Notes under the pieces: model-generated
Told to the model about the DNA's origin: nothing
The model's database searches: none
What the model saw: the letters and a program-made list of their open reading frames with translations, nothing else
Translations under genes and position numbers: made by a program
Shown here: positions 55,147 through 63,900 of the stretch, one piece after another
Position numbering within the stretch: position 1 is the first letter of the stretch
How the letters are laid out: the number at the start of each line of letters is the position of its first letter
NCBI RefSeq assembly: GCF_900182815.1
Contig: NZ_FXUA01000005.1
Location: forward strand, 290,882 to 354,881
Length of the DNA: 64,000 nucleotides
Source of the DNA: Algoriphagus winogradskyi
Lineage (GTDB): Bacteria > Bacteroidota > Bacteroidia > Cytophagales > Cyclobacteriaceae
Direction of reading: 5' to 3'

Positions 55147-55713
55147 TTATAGGCTAGTTACATATCCTTCGAATCCTGATGCAGTTTTCACTTTAAAGTT
55201 GATACCTGCTCCACTTACTTTATCGAAAGAGTAAATTTTGTGAAGTCCTTGAGGATTGTCAATTTTCTCAGTGTGGATCAAATTGTCTCCGTCATAGATC
55301 ATCACTTCGATGTCCTTCGCGTCAAGGTTGCTTACTAGCAATCTGTATTTGTTGTCTCCCATTGGAGAAACTCTTGAGAATACAGCTGGAGTCTCTGCCA
55401 CAAAGTTGTTGAAAGAAGCAGTTCTCAATACGCCTGATTCGTCCGTTACTTCTACAGAGTAGTTTCCTTGAGGAAGAGCTTTCAAATCATATTTCTTAGC
55501 AAAAGCTTCATCCTTAGTGATTCTGTCTCTCAAGATCAAACGATCTTCAGAATCTGTGATTTTAACAATCACAGTTCCTTGTGGTGCTTCATTGAAGGAT
55601 ACCGCAACCTTAGTAGTTTCAGTTTGTCTAATTAAGACAGATGCACCTTCTGATTTGGCAAACGCTCCTGTAGCGATCCCCGCTACGAAAAGCAATGTGA
55701 ATAATTTTTTCAT
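55147..55713 (-). CDS. Exported beta-sandwich protein, unknown function
   Basis: This 188-residue protein has a signal peptide (MKKLFTLLFVAGIATGAFA). The mature part has two Ig-like repeats: VAVSFNEAPQGTVIVKITDS with LPQGNYSVEVTD (~30-100), and YRLLVSNLDAKDIEVMIYDG with HKIYSFDKVSGAGINFKVK (~110-188). It resembles small periplasmic proteins such as DUF3244 only in layout; I do not name a family. It has a strong promoter and its own terminator, which suggests high expression. Confidence 0.7.
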   Translation of the reverse strand: MKKLFTLLFVAGIATGAFAKSEGASVLIRQTETTKVAVSFNEAPQGTVIVKITDSEDRLILRDRITKDEAFAKKYDLKALPQGNYSVEVTDESGVLRTASFNNFVAETPAVFSRVSPMGDNKYRLLVSNLDAKDIEVMIYDGDNLIHTEKIDNPQGLHKIYSFDKVSGAGINFKVKTASGFEGYVTSL

Positions 55714-55836
55714 TTTAATAATTGGTTTGAATAGGTTCTAATTTTTCAAATTAACCGCCTGACGGCTACTCCGTCTCAGGTGGGGAAATTTGGGCTGTAA
55801 TTCAATTCGGTTACCGATTGGTTTGTTATTACGATT

Positions 55837-55867
55837 CAAAGGTACGACTGAAATTATCAATTGCAAA
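55837..55867 (-). promoter_or_regulatory. Bacteroidota-type promoter of the exported 188-residue protein
   Basis: On the minus strand, TTTG (55867-55864), 19 nt, then TACCTTTG (55844-55837) match TTTG-N19-TAnnTTTG exactly. The predicted start is ~55830, leaving a leader of about 115 nt. Confidence 0.6.
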
Positions 55868-56211
55868 TACTTCAATAAAAAAAGATCATTGTTAATGATT
55901 TGGTAATGAATCGCTTTAATATTTACGGATTTAATAAAATGCTTTCGCAATCGATAGCGAAACTTGTTGTGTTCTGAAAACTGGCCGATTTATAGAATAT
56001 ATATTTGTTTTTTATGTTTTTACAAAATATTGTAATTATGCCCCAAAGAGATATCTATTCTTCACCAATGTATATTTTGTGAAAAAAAATTAAAAAAACT
56101 TTTGAAAAGGAGTTTTGATTGGGGTCAAATTCCACCTGATTTGATTTAAATCAACAACAAGTGTTGGTGAAAAATGCTTTTTATTTACCCTGCCTTTTAA
56201 ATACAAACAAA

Positions 56212-56249
56212 AAAAACAGGTCTAGACTCGATTTTCTAAACCTGTTTTT
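56212..56249 (-). terminator. Terminator of the DUF4252 gene
   Basis: AAAAACAGGT (56212-56221) pairs with ACCTGTTTTT (56240-56249) around an 18-nt loop, with T's on the minus strand. Confidence 0.72.
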
Positions 56250-56300
56250 AAAATTATTGCAAAAATTGGAATCAATCCAATTCCGAAGTTTTGAGAGATA

Positions 56301-56789
56301 TTAGTTTTTTCCTTTATAATTAGCAGCTCTTGCTACCAATTCTTGGTCAAATGATCCTTTGAGTTCTACCACAATTAAGTCTCCATCATCACCGCCTACG
56401 AGGACTACCAAGTCAGATATCTTATTTCCTCCTTTAGAATAGACCATCACTCCTCCTTTTTTGCCTTCAGACGCCTCCATTAAGAGATCGTACCTTTCTT
56501 TCTCAAGGCCTTTTTGTAATGTTTTATATTCTACTCTTCCTGCATCTGCATGATCGGGAAGGGTAAAGAAGTTTAATTTTTCGATTGACTTCGCCACAGT
56601 GGCCATGTCATTCTCATCAATGTCAATTTTGAAGCCTTCGGCAAAGTTCATGAAGTTGCCTCCAAGCTCCATGTGGAAGAAGTCGTCTTCACTTTTGTAT
56701 TTTTCATAAAGAGCCTTGACACTTTTGCTCTGTGCCTGAACGGATATCGCTGCTCCAATTAATGCTAGGGTTAAGAATAGCTTTTTCAT
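56301..56789 (-). CDS. Exported DUF4252 protein (first copy)
   Basis: This 162-residue protein has a signal peptide (MKKLFLTLALIGAAISVQA). The mature part is alpha/beta with SVKALYEKYKSEDDFFHMELG, LEKERYDLLMEASEGKKGGV and DLIVVELKGSFDQELVARA, the DUF4252 pattern. It is a paralogue of the DUF4252 gene just upstream. Function unknown, but the association with an ECF sigma operon suggests a cell-envelope stress role. A heptamer repeat lies in its upstream leader. Confidence 0.78.
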   Translation of the reverse strand: MKKLFLTLALIGAAISVQAQSKSVKALYEKYKSEDDFFHMELGGNFMNFAEGFKIDIDENDMATVAKSIEKLNFFTLPDHADAGRVEYKTLQKGLEKERYDLLMEASEGKKGGVMVYSKGGNKISDLVVLVGGDDGDLIVVELKGSFDQELVARAANYKGKN

Positions 56790-56865
56790 GTGTTTATTAT
56801 AAAGTGTGGTTAGTAGTTAATTATTTTTGAATTGTGAAACCTTCTTACTGTCTTTCAGTTTCGCC

Positions 56866-56921
56866 ATAATTGATAATTGATAATTGATAATTGATAATTG
56901 ATAATTGATAATTGATAATTG
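56866..56921. repeat. Eight perfect copies of a 7-nt tandem repeat (ATAATTG)
   Basis: ATAATTG repeats eight times without change between the stop of the second DUF4252 gene (56933) and the start of the first (56789). Repeat length changes here would alter spacing in the leader or promoter of the downstream gene. Confidence 0.95.
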
Positions 56922-56932
56922 ATACTTAATAC

Positions 56933-57478
56933 TTATTTCACACCCTTCGGTCCTTTACTGCCTTTTCCATACATATCCATGCCTGGAATGTCCGTCTTCT
57001 CAGCAAGTAGGTTTAGGTCTTCATAGGTGAAGCTTCCAAGCATTGATAATAAGGTGAAGTCTCCCTTTTCTCCTGAAATCATCATGAGCTCTTTTACCAA
57101 ACCTCCTTCTTCACGCACCATAAACTTCAGGCTACTTCCTTTGTCTTCGACAATCATCAGGTCCTCGTATTTGTTTTTTGTGAGCGTCCCCATAGCTTCC
57201 TTGTAGAAAGTCATTCCATCCACTTCGTCAGAAGAAAGAATTCGAATCCCTTTTACCTTTTGAATCAATACACCTAAATCCTCTGAATCCTTGTCCGTAC
57301 CGGCATTACTTTTCAGAAAGCCACCGGCCATTTGCATCATTTTTGGACTGATGTACACTCTGGAGAAGCGGTCGTCATCCATGTATTTGGAGAAAAATCG
57401 TTGGATAGCATCATCCTGAGCTTGCGCTTTTATAATAAAGGCAAACAGCAAAATCGGAATTAATAGAATTTTCCTCAT
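56933..57478 (-). CDS. Exported DUF4252 protein (second copy)
   Basis: This 181-residue protein has a signal peptide (MRKILLIPILLFAFIIKAQA). The mature domain IQRFFSKYMDDDRFSRVYIS ... TLLSMLGSFTYEDLNLLAEK matches DUF4252. It has an extra C-terminal Gly/Lys tail (GMDMYGKGSKGPKG) lacking in the other copy. The start is 3 nt after the stop of the anti-sigma-like gene, so it is cotranscribed with the sigma operon. Confidence 0.8.
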   Translation of the reverse strand: MRKILLIPILLFAFIIKAQAQDDAIQRFFSKYMDDDRFSRVYISPKMMQMAGGFLKSNAGTDKDSEDLGVLIQKVKGIRILSSDEVDGMTFYKEAMGTLTKNKYEDLMIVEDKGSSLKFMVREEGGLVKELMMISGEKGDFTLLSMLGSFTYEDLNLLAEKTDIPGMDMYGKGSKGPKGVK

Positions 57479-57481
57479 GGC

Positions 57482-57910
57482 TTATTTATTTATAGGGTTG
57501 CCAAATAATTGGTTTGTTGTATTCAGGTATCTCATTTCATTCATTACTCCCATTTCTTCTTGACCTTTGGATAGATTAGTTTGGATCAAAGCAAAAGCTT
57601 GCATGACTTCCATGTATGCCTCCTCTTCAGCTTGCTTCTGTTCATATACAGTCCATCCCCAGACAGAGCCCACTAGAATTGCTACTGATGCTGCCCAGTT
57701 CATCCAATTTCTGGATTTGATTGGAACTGTCTTGGTAGGCATTTTCAGCGTTGGTTCTTCCGAAGTGAGCTCATTAATTCCGGAGAATAAAATTTTCTCT
57801 TCTGTATATCCTTCTGCAGCTTGAAGTAATTCCTTCAATTCCTGCTCTTCGGCAAGGGTAGTCTCAGCTTCCCAGTACTTTTCGAGTAATTCGTCTATTC
57901 GCTGGTTCAT
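57482..57910 (-). CDS. Putative anti-sigma factor (single-pass membrane protein)
   Basis: This 142-residue protein has a cytoplasmic N-terminal helical region (QRIDELLEKYWEAETTLAEEQELKELLQ), a zinc-free anti-sigma-like segment, a membrane helix (WMNWAASVAILVGSVWGWTV) and a short periplasmic helix. It overlaps the ECF sigma gene by 4 nt, the classical sigma/anti-sigma arrangement. No HxxxCxxC ZAS motif is visible, so the anti-sigma role is inferred from location and topology. Confidence 0.7.
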   Translation of the reverse strand: MNQRIDELLEKYWEAETTLAEEQELKELLQAAEGYTEEKILFSGINELTSEEPTLKMPTKTVPIKSRNWMNWAASVAILVGSVWGWTVYEQKQAEEEAYMEVMQAFALIQTNLSKGQEEMGVMNEMRYLNTTNQLFGNPINK

Positions 57911-58398
57911 TTGGTTGATTTTTGGTTGAGCATCCGCTCTCGAATGCTTTTTCTGGCTCGGTGAAGGTTAACTTTCACTTGTTCCAGGCTTATGTCTAGG
58001 TGCTCGGTAATTTCCTCGTAACTCAAGCCTTCTACTTCTCTCAGATGAAAAATCTCCTGCTGACGAAGAGGCAAACCTTTTACAAGTTTCATCACTTGTC
58101 GCACCGAGTCTTTTGTTTCCTCAGGCACCGGTTCCTCAATTTCCAATTCCTCTAAGCCATCGAGAGATTCCAATTTCTTGGTCTGGCGAAAATGCATCAA
58201 AGCTTCATTTTTCAAACTTCTCACCAACCAAGCAGTTAAATTGGGATGAGTCTGAAGTTCTTTTTCTCGATCCAAGGTTTTTTCGAAGACATTCTGAAGC
58301 AAATCCTCCGTAAGGGATCTATCCCTCACCCAGAGATACCCCAGCCGATAGAGCCTGCCTCTTAGTGGCCAGATATGTGCTTCAAAAAATGACTTCAT
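57907..58398 (-). CDS. ECF-type RNA polymerase sigma factor
   Basis: This 163-residue sigma factor has region 2 at ~25-90 (DRSLTEDLLQNVFEKTLDRE, LTAWLVRSLKNEALMHFR) and region 4 at ~100-160 (LPLRQQEIFHLREVEGLSYE with EITEHLDISLEQVKVNLHRA). The pair defines the extracytoplasmic-function class. It is first in the operon with the anti-sigma and DUF4252 genes and is likely self-regulated. A lone -7-like element lies at 58464-58471. Confidence 0.9.
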   Translation of the reverse strand: MKSFFEAHIWPLRGRLYRLGYLWVRDRSLTEDLLQNVFEKTLDREKELQTHPNLTAWLVRSLKNEALMHFRQTKKLESLDGLEELEIEEPVPEETKDSVRQVMKLVKGLPLRQQEIFHLREVEGLSYEEITEHLDISLEQVKVNLHRARKSIRERMLNQKSTK

Positions 58399-58791
58399 TT
58401 AATACGGTAATGCATGGGAAAGACGAATGTTACACTAGCAATAAAAAAAAAGTAAAAGTTTTTCAAACATACTATCTAAAAGGATAGCTATAGATTCTCA
58501 ACTGTTTAGGCTTTTGGCAGATAATTCTTACTAGACTAAATTGCTTCTAAATTAGAAATGGAAATAGTATGCATGCCTACTATTTGTTAAATTGCTTATC
58601 TCGTACCCAACCAATGATTCAGGATTCCCTAATAAACCAATAACGGCTATGGTATTTACAAAGAAGATAATAAAGGAGTCGACTACTCTAAATTTATTTA
58701 CAGCATATGTGACTGTGCGCTCCGTGCAAACTTTCTGCTCTTTGTGGATTAAAAAGCAAATAAAAAAAGCCATGAATTTCTTCATGGCTTG
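58399..58791. other. 393-nt intergenic region before tRNA-Phe
   Basis: It contains a -7-like element for the sigma gene at 58464-58471 and a single solo end related to the inverted-repeat elements (58717-58756). The tRNA terminator is at 58762-58790. Two short frames here are not supported as genes. Confidence 0.5.
58762..58790 (-). terminator. Terminator of tRNA-Phe
   Basis: A 10-bp stem (58767-58776 with 58781-58790) has loop TTTC. The plus-strand A-run 58762-58768 gives T's on the minus strand. Confidence 0.82.
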
Positions 58792-58864
58792 TGGTGATAA
58801 GTGGACTCGAACCACCGACTCACGGATTTTCAGTCCGATGCTCTACCAACTGAGCTATATCACC
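58792..58864 (-). tRNA. tRNA-Phe (anticodon GAA)
   Basis: The minus strand folds as a 73-nt tRNA. The acceptor is GGTGATA/TATCACC plus discriminator A, the D-arm AGCTCAGTTGGTAGAGC, the anticodon stem-loop CGGACTGAAAATCCG (GAA) and the T-arm GGTTCGAGTCC. CCA is not encoded. Confidence 0.96.
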
Positions 58865-58880
58865 TTGTTGTAAAGTGATG

Positions 58881-58910
58881 CAAAGGTAGGTATTTGAGTA
58901 TTTGAAGCAA
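58881..58910 (-). promoter_or_regulatory. Bacteroidota-type promoter of tRNA-Phe
   Basis: On the minus strand TTG (58910-58908), 19 nt, then TACCTTTG (58888-58881) match the primary-sigma pattern. The -7 element lies 17 nt upstream of the mature tRNA 5' end. Confidence 0.6.
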
Positions 58911-58966
58911 GTCATTTTAGAAAAAAATATTGATTTAAACCCAAGAAACACGCTAATAACGTCACT

Positions 58967-60304
58967 ATGAGCTTTTTACCGCAACTTATATTTTTGATCA
59001 TTTTGAGCGCAGCTAGCTTCTTTTTGATCAAACGTGTCAAATTTCTCCGCAGAAACATATTTCTAGGGAAGGCTGAGACAAGAAATGATCATCCAGAGAA
59101 GCGTTGGCAAACGATGGCGCTGGTAGCTTTTGGTCAACAAAAAATGTTCAAACGCTTTCTTCCGGCATTTCTTCACCTCATGGTCTATGTTGGCTTTGTG
59201 GTGATCAATCTTGAGGTATTGGAATTTGTGCTGGATGGCATTTTAGGAACTCACCGACTATTCGCTCCGATTTTAGGAAGTATATATACGGTGGCTATGA
59301 ATGTTTTTGAATTTCTAGCATTTGCTGTTCTGCTTGCTTGCGTCATCTTCTTAATTAGAAGAAATGTGGTTAAAGTTCCACGGTTCACCATGCCTGAAAT
59401 GAAGGGCTGGCCAGCAATGGATGCGAATATTATTCTGGTAATTGAGATTGTATTAATGATCGCAATTCTTAAGATGAATGCAGCTGACCAGATTTTGGCG
59501 GCAAGAGGAGTAGATCATTACATACCTGTTGGAACGCTATTTTTCAGTGGTTTGCTTTCTCCGCTTCTAGAGAATTTCAGTTCTGAGTTTTTGATTTTCG
59601 TAGAGAGAGCTGCTTGGTGGTTCCATATTGTTGGGATTTTGGCCTTTGCTATTTATGTGACCTATTCTAAGCACTTGCATATATTCCTTGCTTTCCCTAA
59701 TACTTGGTATTCGAACTTGAAGCCTAAAGGAGAGATGGCTAATATGCCAGCTGTCACCAATGAGGTTAATATGATGCTTGGAATTCCTACGGATGCACCT
59801 GCTGATCCCCCTGCAGAGATCGGGAGATTTGGAGCCAAAGACATCAATGATCTGAGCTGGATCAACGTGATGAATGCCTATTCATGTACCGAATGTGGTA
59901 GATGTACTTCAGAGTGCCCAGCTAATTTGACGGGTAAGAAACTTTCTCCGCGAAAAATCATGATGGATGTGCGGGATCGTGCAGAAGAAGTGGGTAAAAG
60001 TTTGGATGCTGGAGGAAAAGGTCTTGAAGACGGTAAGTCACTTTTGGGTGACTACATCACGAAAGAAGAATTGAATGCATGTACTAGCTGTAATGCCTGT
60101 GTGGAGGCTTGTCCGGTGAACATTGATCCACTTTCTATCATTTTGGAAATGCGTCGCTATGTAGCCATGGAGGAGTCAGGAACGCCAGCTCAGTGGAATG
60201 CAATGTTCCAAAACATGGAAACCAGCTTTGCTCCTTGGAAATTCAGTCCTCAGGATAGATTCAATTGGGCTGAGAAAGTGAAAGAGGAAGAAATTCCAGA
60301 TTAA
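58967..60304 (+). CDS. Membrane Fe-S oxidoreductase subunit (HdrC/GlpC-like)
   Basis: This 445-residue protein has five to six N-terminal membrane helices (~1-250) followed by a ferredoxin-type domain with two 4Fe-4S clusters. The motifs are CTECGRCTSECP (near residue 306) and CTSCNACVEACP (near 369). It is probably the electron-carrying subunit of an HdrC/GlpC-like membrane complex and works with the CCG protein encoded 120 nt downstream. Substrate is unknown; lactate, glycolate or quinone-linked routes are possible. The start ATG gives a hydrophobic N-terminus. Confidence 0.85.
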   Translation: MSFLPQLIFLIILSAASFFLIKRVKFLRRNIFLGKAETRNDHPEKRWQTMALVAFGQQKMFKRFLPAFLHLMVYVGFVVINLEVLEFVLDGILGTHRLFAPILGSIYTVAMNVFEFLAFAVLLACVIFLIRRNVVKVPRFTMPEMKGWPAMDANIILVIEIVLMIAILKMNAADQILAARGVDHYIPVGTLFFSGLLSPLLENFSSEFLIFVERAAWWFHIVGILAFAIYVTYSKHLHIFLAFPNTWYSNLKPKGEMANMPAVTNEVNMMLGIPTDAPADPPAEIGRFGAKDINDLSWINVMNAYSCTECGRCTSECPANLTGKKLSPRKIMMDVRDRAEEVGKSLDAGGKGLEDGKSLLGDYITKEELNACTSCNACVEACPVNIDPLSIILEMRRYVAMEESGTPAQWNAMFQNMETSFAPWKFSPQDRFNWAEKVKEEEIPD

Positions 60305-60423
60305 CAATTGAAAAATTTAAAAATTGAAAAATTTTGTAACCCATAGAGCTTGAATGAGCGAGAATAGGCATAACTCTGAAGTTGCCCTCGTAAATCGAAT
60401 ATCATAAATCGTAAATCAAAATC

Positions 60424-61215
60424 ATGTCAACATATAAAGTACCAACCATGGCCGAGATGGCCGGCAAAGGAGAAAGTCCAGAAGTGCTATTCTGGGTAGG
60501 TTGTGCCGGATCTTTTGATGATAGATACAAAGCCGTTACACAGGCTTTTGTGAAAATTTTGAATAAAGTAGGTGTAAGCTTTGCCGTGCTCGGTCCAGAA
60601 GAAGCTTGTACAGGAGATCCTGCCAGACGGGCTGGGAATGAATTTCTTTTCCAGATGCAAGCCGTTGCCAACATCCAGGTAATGAATGGCTATAACATCA
60701 AAAAAGTAGTCACAGCTTGTCCTCATTGTTTCAACACCATTAAAAATGAATACCCAGCATTGGGAGGAAATTATGAAGTGATTCATCATTCACAGTTTCT
60801 TCAGCAACTGATCAATGAAGGAAAAGTGGCGTTGAAAGGAGGGGGGGAATTCAAAGGAAAGAAAATCACTTTCCATGATTCCTGCTACTTAGGTAGAGCA
60901 AATAATGTCTATGAAGCACCACGAGAGGTGATCAAAGCTTTAGATGTGGAGTTGGTGGAAATGAAGCGTTGCAAGACCAAGGGGCTTTGCTGTGGTGCTG
61001 GAGGAGCGCAGATGTTCAAAGAACCAGAACCAGGCAGAAAAGATATCAATGTGGAGCGGACAGAGGAAGCTTTAGCTACTGGAGCCAGTGCAATTGCTGT
61101 AGGTTGTCCATTCTGCTTGACGATGATGACAGATGGAGTGAAGAACAAGGAAAGAGAAGCTGATGTGAAAGTCTATGACTTGGCTGAGATGATCGCCAAG
61201 GATATGGGGATTTAA
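60424..61215 (+). CDS. CCG-domain Fe-S protein (HdrB/LutA-like)
   Basis: This 263-residue cytoplasmic protein has two CCG-type halves. The first has FWVGCAG, EEACTGDPARR and ACPHC. The second has FHDSCYLGR, GLCCGAGGAQMF and GCPFC. CCG domains bind non-cubane Fe-S clusters in heterodisulfide reductase B and in LutA/GlpC lactate and glycerol oxidation complexes. It lies 119 nt after the membrane Fe-S subunit in the same direction. It is joined to it by a repeat-rich gap (60306-60334). Confidence 0.87.
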   Translation: MSTYKVPTMAEMAGKGESPEVLFWVGCAGSFDDRYKAVTQAFVKILNKVGVSFAVLGPEEACTGDPARRAGNEFLFQMQAVANIQVMNGYNIKKVVTACPHCFNTIKNEYPALGGNYEVIHHSQFLQQLINEGKVALKGGGEFKGKKITFHDSCYLGRANNVYEAPREVIKALDVELVEMKRCKTKGLCCGAGGAQMFKEPEPGRKDINVERTEEALATGASAIAVGCPFCLTMMTDGVKNKEREADVKVYDLAEMIAKDMGI

Positions 61216-61294
61216 CTATTTTCTCTGAATCAATTTGACCCTTTTTGCCGTTAGGTAGAAAGGGTTTTTCTTTGCTAATAAGTAATAAGCATTT

Positions 61295-61783
61295 ATGTAC
61301 GTAGAATTTAAAGATATTTCAGAAGATTCACGGGTTTGGGTTTACCAAGCGGCACGTCAATTTACTGAGCAGGAAATGGAGTTGATTAGCAGAAAACTTT
61401 CGGCCTTTTGTGATGGTTGGAATACACATGGTAATCGAATGCCTACCTCATTTCAGATTTTGGACAACCAAATTTTGGTGTTAGCAGTAGATGAGTCAGG
61501 CTTAGGGGCTAGCGGTTGCTCTATTGATAGTTCTGTGCGGACTTTGCGTGAGCTGGAGAGTGAAATTGAAAACAATATCACGGATCAAGGTAAGGTGACA
61601 TTTAAATCCAATACGGGTGAAATCACCGTAGCTTCTGCTTTAGGGATCAAGTCAAAAGTCACTTCTGGAGAGATAGATACTCAAACCCTCGTGATTAACC
61701 CACAGGTTAAGAATAAAAAAGACTTGGAAAGTATATGGATTTTGGCTGGGAATAGCTGGCTGAACAGATACTTTCCAAATTAA
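61295..61783 (+). CDS. Conserved Bacteroidota protein, unknown function
   Basis: This 162-residue protein is soluble and alpha/beta, with ARQFTEQEMELISRKLSAFC, WNTHGNRMPTSFQIL and DESGLGASGCSIDSSVRTLR. Proteins with this pattern are commonly labelled ABC transporter ATPase in Bacteroidota genomes, but no Walker motifs are present, so that label is not supported here. It is monocistronic or follows the CCG gene after 79 nt. Confidence 0.75.
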   Translation: MYVEFKDISEDSRVWVYQAARQFTEQEMELISRKLSAFCDGWNTHGNRMPTSFQILDNQILVLAVDESGLGASGCSIDSSVRTLRELESEIENNITDQGKVTFKSNTGEITVASALGIKSKVTSGEIDTQTLVINPQVKNKKDLESIWILAGNSWLNRYFPN

Positions 61784-61909
61784 TTTAGTAATATTCAGAA
61801 TAGATCACCAATCACCTTTAAGATGAAATCGGACATGATTCAATCGCAACATTGTGAGAGGTTACCATGTGAGATTCCATATGCCCTTTGAAAGACAAAT
61901 TATAAACAG

Positions 61910-63841
61910 ATGAAAAACCATTTTTTTTGGATTTGCTTACTACTCTTCATTGGGGTAACCTCATGCAAGAGCCTTCAGGAAAAAGGAAATGACCAGTTTC
62001 TCTCTGGTCAATATCAATATGCTATTAATTCCTTTTCTCAAATCTTAGCAGATGACCCTGAAAACAAGGAGGCAAACCAAATTATAGCGGAGAGCTATAG
62101 ACTGTCTAACCGAATTGAAGAGGCAGCTCCTTATTATGAGAAACTTGTGGAAGTGGATCCTACTTTTGATAGTTACTATCGCTTAGGTTTAAGTTTGAAA
62201 GCTCAGGATAAAGATGAAGAAGCTAAGGAAGCCTTTGAGAAAGCAAAGGGTTACACGCAGGATGAAACGTATTTGGCGGAGACTCAGCGTCAACTTGAAG
62301 CCATCAAATTGTCGGAGGGCATAGAAGATTACTGGCCATATCATGAGTTGGTGAATTATAAAGACTTAAATACTGCCGGACCTGATTATGCGCCGGTTAT
62401 CAGTGAGGATTTTATTTATTTCACATCAGGTCGTCAGGCAAGCGGACTCTATCCTGCAGATGGATCACCCTATACTAAATTATTTAGAGCAAGAGCAGAT
62501 GGACTTCGTGTAGATGTAAGTGGAACTCAAGCTCTTCCAGAATTCAAAAATGAAGAGGGGTTGAACCAAGCTGCGATAGCGATCAGTCCGGATGGCAACA
62601 CCATTATTTATGCTCGGGGTAATTCTACTTCGGACAAAGATCTTCCTGAAACTGCGCTTTTTGTTTCTTATTTCAGAGGTGGAGGCTTTACACAGCCAAT
62701 CTGGATGCCTGTAAATGAAGATGAGTTTTGGTGGAATTCTACACCTGCTTTCTCCGAAGACGGCGAGGTATTGTACTTCGCCTCAAATAGACCTGGGGGT
62801 TATGGAGGGATAGATTTGTATAGCGCAACCAAATTGGCAAATGGTGACTTTGGTAATCCAAAGAATCTAGGACCAACCATTAATACGCCAGGAAACGAAC
62901 TTTTCCCAAGACCTATGGGAGATGGCAAGTTCTTCTTTTCATCTGATGGACATCCTGGATTTGGAAAACTGGATCTTTTTGTTGCAGAAAATGATGCATC
63001 AGGAAAGCAGGTTATCAAAAATCTCGGAGAAAACTTCAATAGTACTAATGATGATTTCTCGCTATTTTTTACAGAATATCCGAAAGCAGGGTTCATCTCT
63101 TCCAATAGAGATGGGGGAGTAGGAGATGATGATATCTATTTCTTTGAGGACAAAACTCCTAAGCCAAAAATCATTAATGTCTTGCTTAACGTTTATACCA
63201 AGCAACGAGTGGCTGGGAAAGATGACGAGGTTCTGGAGCAAGCAAGAGTGGTCCTTTACGATAGTTTGAATAAGCAAGCAGGTGGAGATTTCTCTAACAC
63301 GAACGGTAGAGTAAGATTTACTTTGACTCCGGATTCTGACTTTACAATCATTGCTTCGAAGAGTGGCTATTTCTCTAAATCAATACCATACACGACCACA
63401 GGAAAAACCCCGGATATTTCTACTCTGGTACAAGACGTAACCAATATTACGCTGGATACTACGATTGTGCTGGATCAACTGGTGCTGGATCGTTCTATTG
63501 TTCTTGAGAATATTTATTACGATTTGGATAAAGCAGATATTAGACCTGATGCCGCTGTCGAACTGGATAAATTGGTTCAGATACTTAAAGACAATCCAGC
63601 TATCAGAATCGAGTTGAGCTCGCACACCGATGATAGATCGTCGGATCAATACAATCAAGACCTATCTCAACGTAGAGCACAATCTGCGGTGGACTACATT
63701 GTTTCCCAAGGAATTTCTGCCGATAGGTTAGTCGCCAAAGGGTATGGTGAGAGTCAGTTGATTATCAAAAATGCAACTACTGAAGAAGAGCATCAGACTA
63801 ACAGAAGAACAGAATTTAAGGTAATTGAGATAAAGGAATAA
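61910..63841 (+). CDS. OmpA-family TPR/PD40 lipoprotein, PorE-like (T9SS)
   Basis: This 643-residue lipoprotein has a lipobox GVTSC (Cys19). Domains follow in order: TPR-like helices (~20-130), a PD40-type beta-propeller (~150-420; AISPDGNTIIYARG, YFASNRPGGYGGIDLYSA, FFSSDGHPGFGKLDLF), a CNA-B-like domain (~425-510) and a C-terminal OmpA peptidoglycan-binding domain (~530-640; YDLDKADIRPDA, ELSSHTDDRSSD, NRRTEFKVI). This layout is that of PorE, which anchors the T9SS to peptidoglycan. Similar OmpA proteins without T9SS roles exist, so paralogy is possible. Confidence 0.85.
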   Translation: MKNHFFWICLLLFIGVTSCKSLQEKGNDQFLSGQYQYAINSFSQILADDPENKEANQIIAESYRLSNRIEEAAPYYEKLVEVDPTFDSYYRLGLSLKAQDKDEEAKEAFEKAKGYTQDETYLAETQRQLEAIKLSEGIEDYWPYHELVNYKDLNTAGPDYAPVISEDFIYFTSGRQASGLYPADGSPYTKLFRARADGLRVDVSGTQALPEFKNEEGLNQAAIAISPDGNTIIYARGNSTSDKDLPETALFVSYFRGGGFTQPIWMPVNEDEFWWNSTPAFSEDGEVLYFASNRPGGYGGIDLYSATKLANGDFGNPKNLGPTINTPGNELFPRPMGDGKFFFSSDGHPGFGKLDLFVAENDASGKQVIKNLGENFNSTNDDFSLFFTEYPKAGFISSNRDGGVGDDDIYFFEDKTPKPKIINVLLNVYTKQRVAGKDDEVLEQARVVLYDSLNKQAGGDFSNTNGRVRFTLTPDSDFTIIASKSGYFSKSIPYTTTGKTPDISTLVQDVTNITLDTTIVLDQLVLDRSIVLENIYYDLDKADIRPDAAVELDKLVQILKDNPAIRIELSSHTDDRSSDQYNQDLSQRRAQSAVDYIVSQGISADRLVAKGYGESQLIIKNATTEEEHQTNRRTEFKVIEIKE

Positions 63842-63866
63842 AAAGTTAGCTGATCTAAAATAGAAG

Positions 63867-63900
63867 AGCCTGATCGAAGTGATTCGATCAGGCTATTTTG
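63867..63900 (+). terminator. Terminator of the PorE-like gene
   Basis: A 12-bp perfect stem (63867-63878 with 63883-63894) has a 4-nt loop followed by a T-rich tail. The remaining 100 nt of the window hold nothing supported. Confidence 0.85.

Larger units (their letters stand above)
55714..56300. other. 587-nt intergenic region
   Basis: It contains the promoter at 55837-55867, a small hairpin TTTCGC/GCGAAA (55943-55962) and the DUF4252 terminator at 56212-56249. The stretch between (~55970-56210) is AT-rich with nothing else I can support. Confidence 0.5.

Noticed and set aside
58513..58530. TTTTGGCAGATAATTC resembling a sigma-54 promoter
   Set aside because: The position 12 nt after GG reads T, not GC.
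58592..58873. Frame running through the tRNA-Phe gene
   Set aside because: It overlaps a confident tRNA on the opposite strand and its terminator.
60306..60334. AATTGAAAAATTT repeated twice as a regulatory site
   Set aside because: Low-complexity AT sequence with only two copies; no way to tell it from chance.
61295..61783. Labelling the 162-residue protein an ABC transporter ATPase
   Set aside because: No Walker A, signature or Walker B motif is present.
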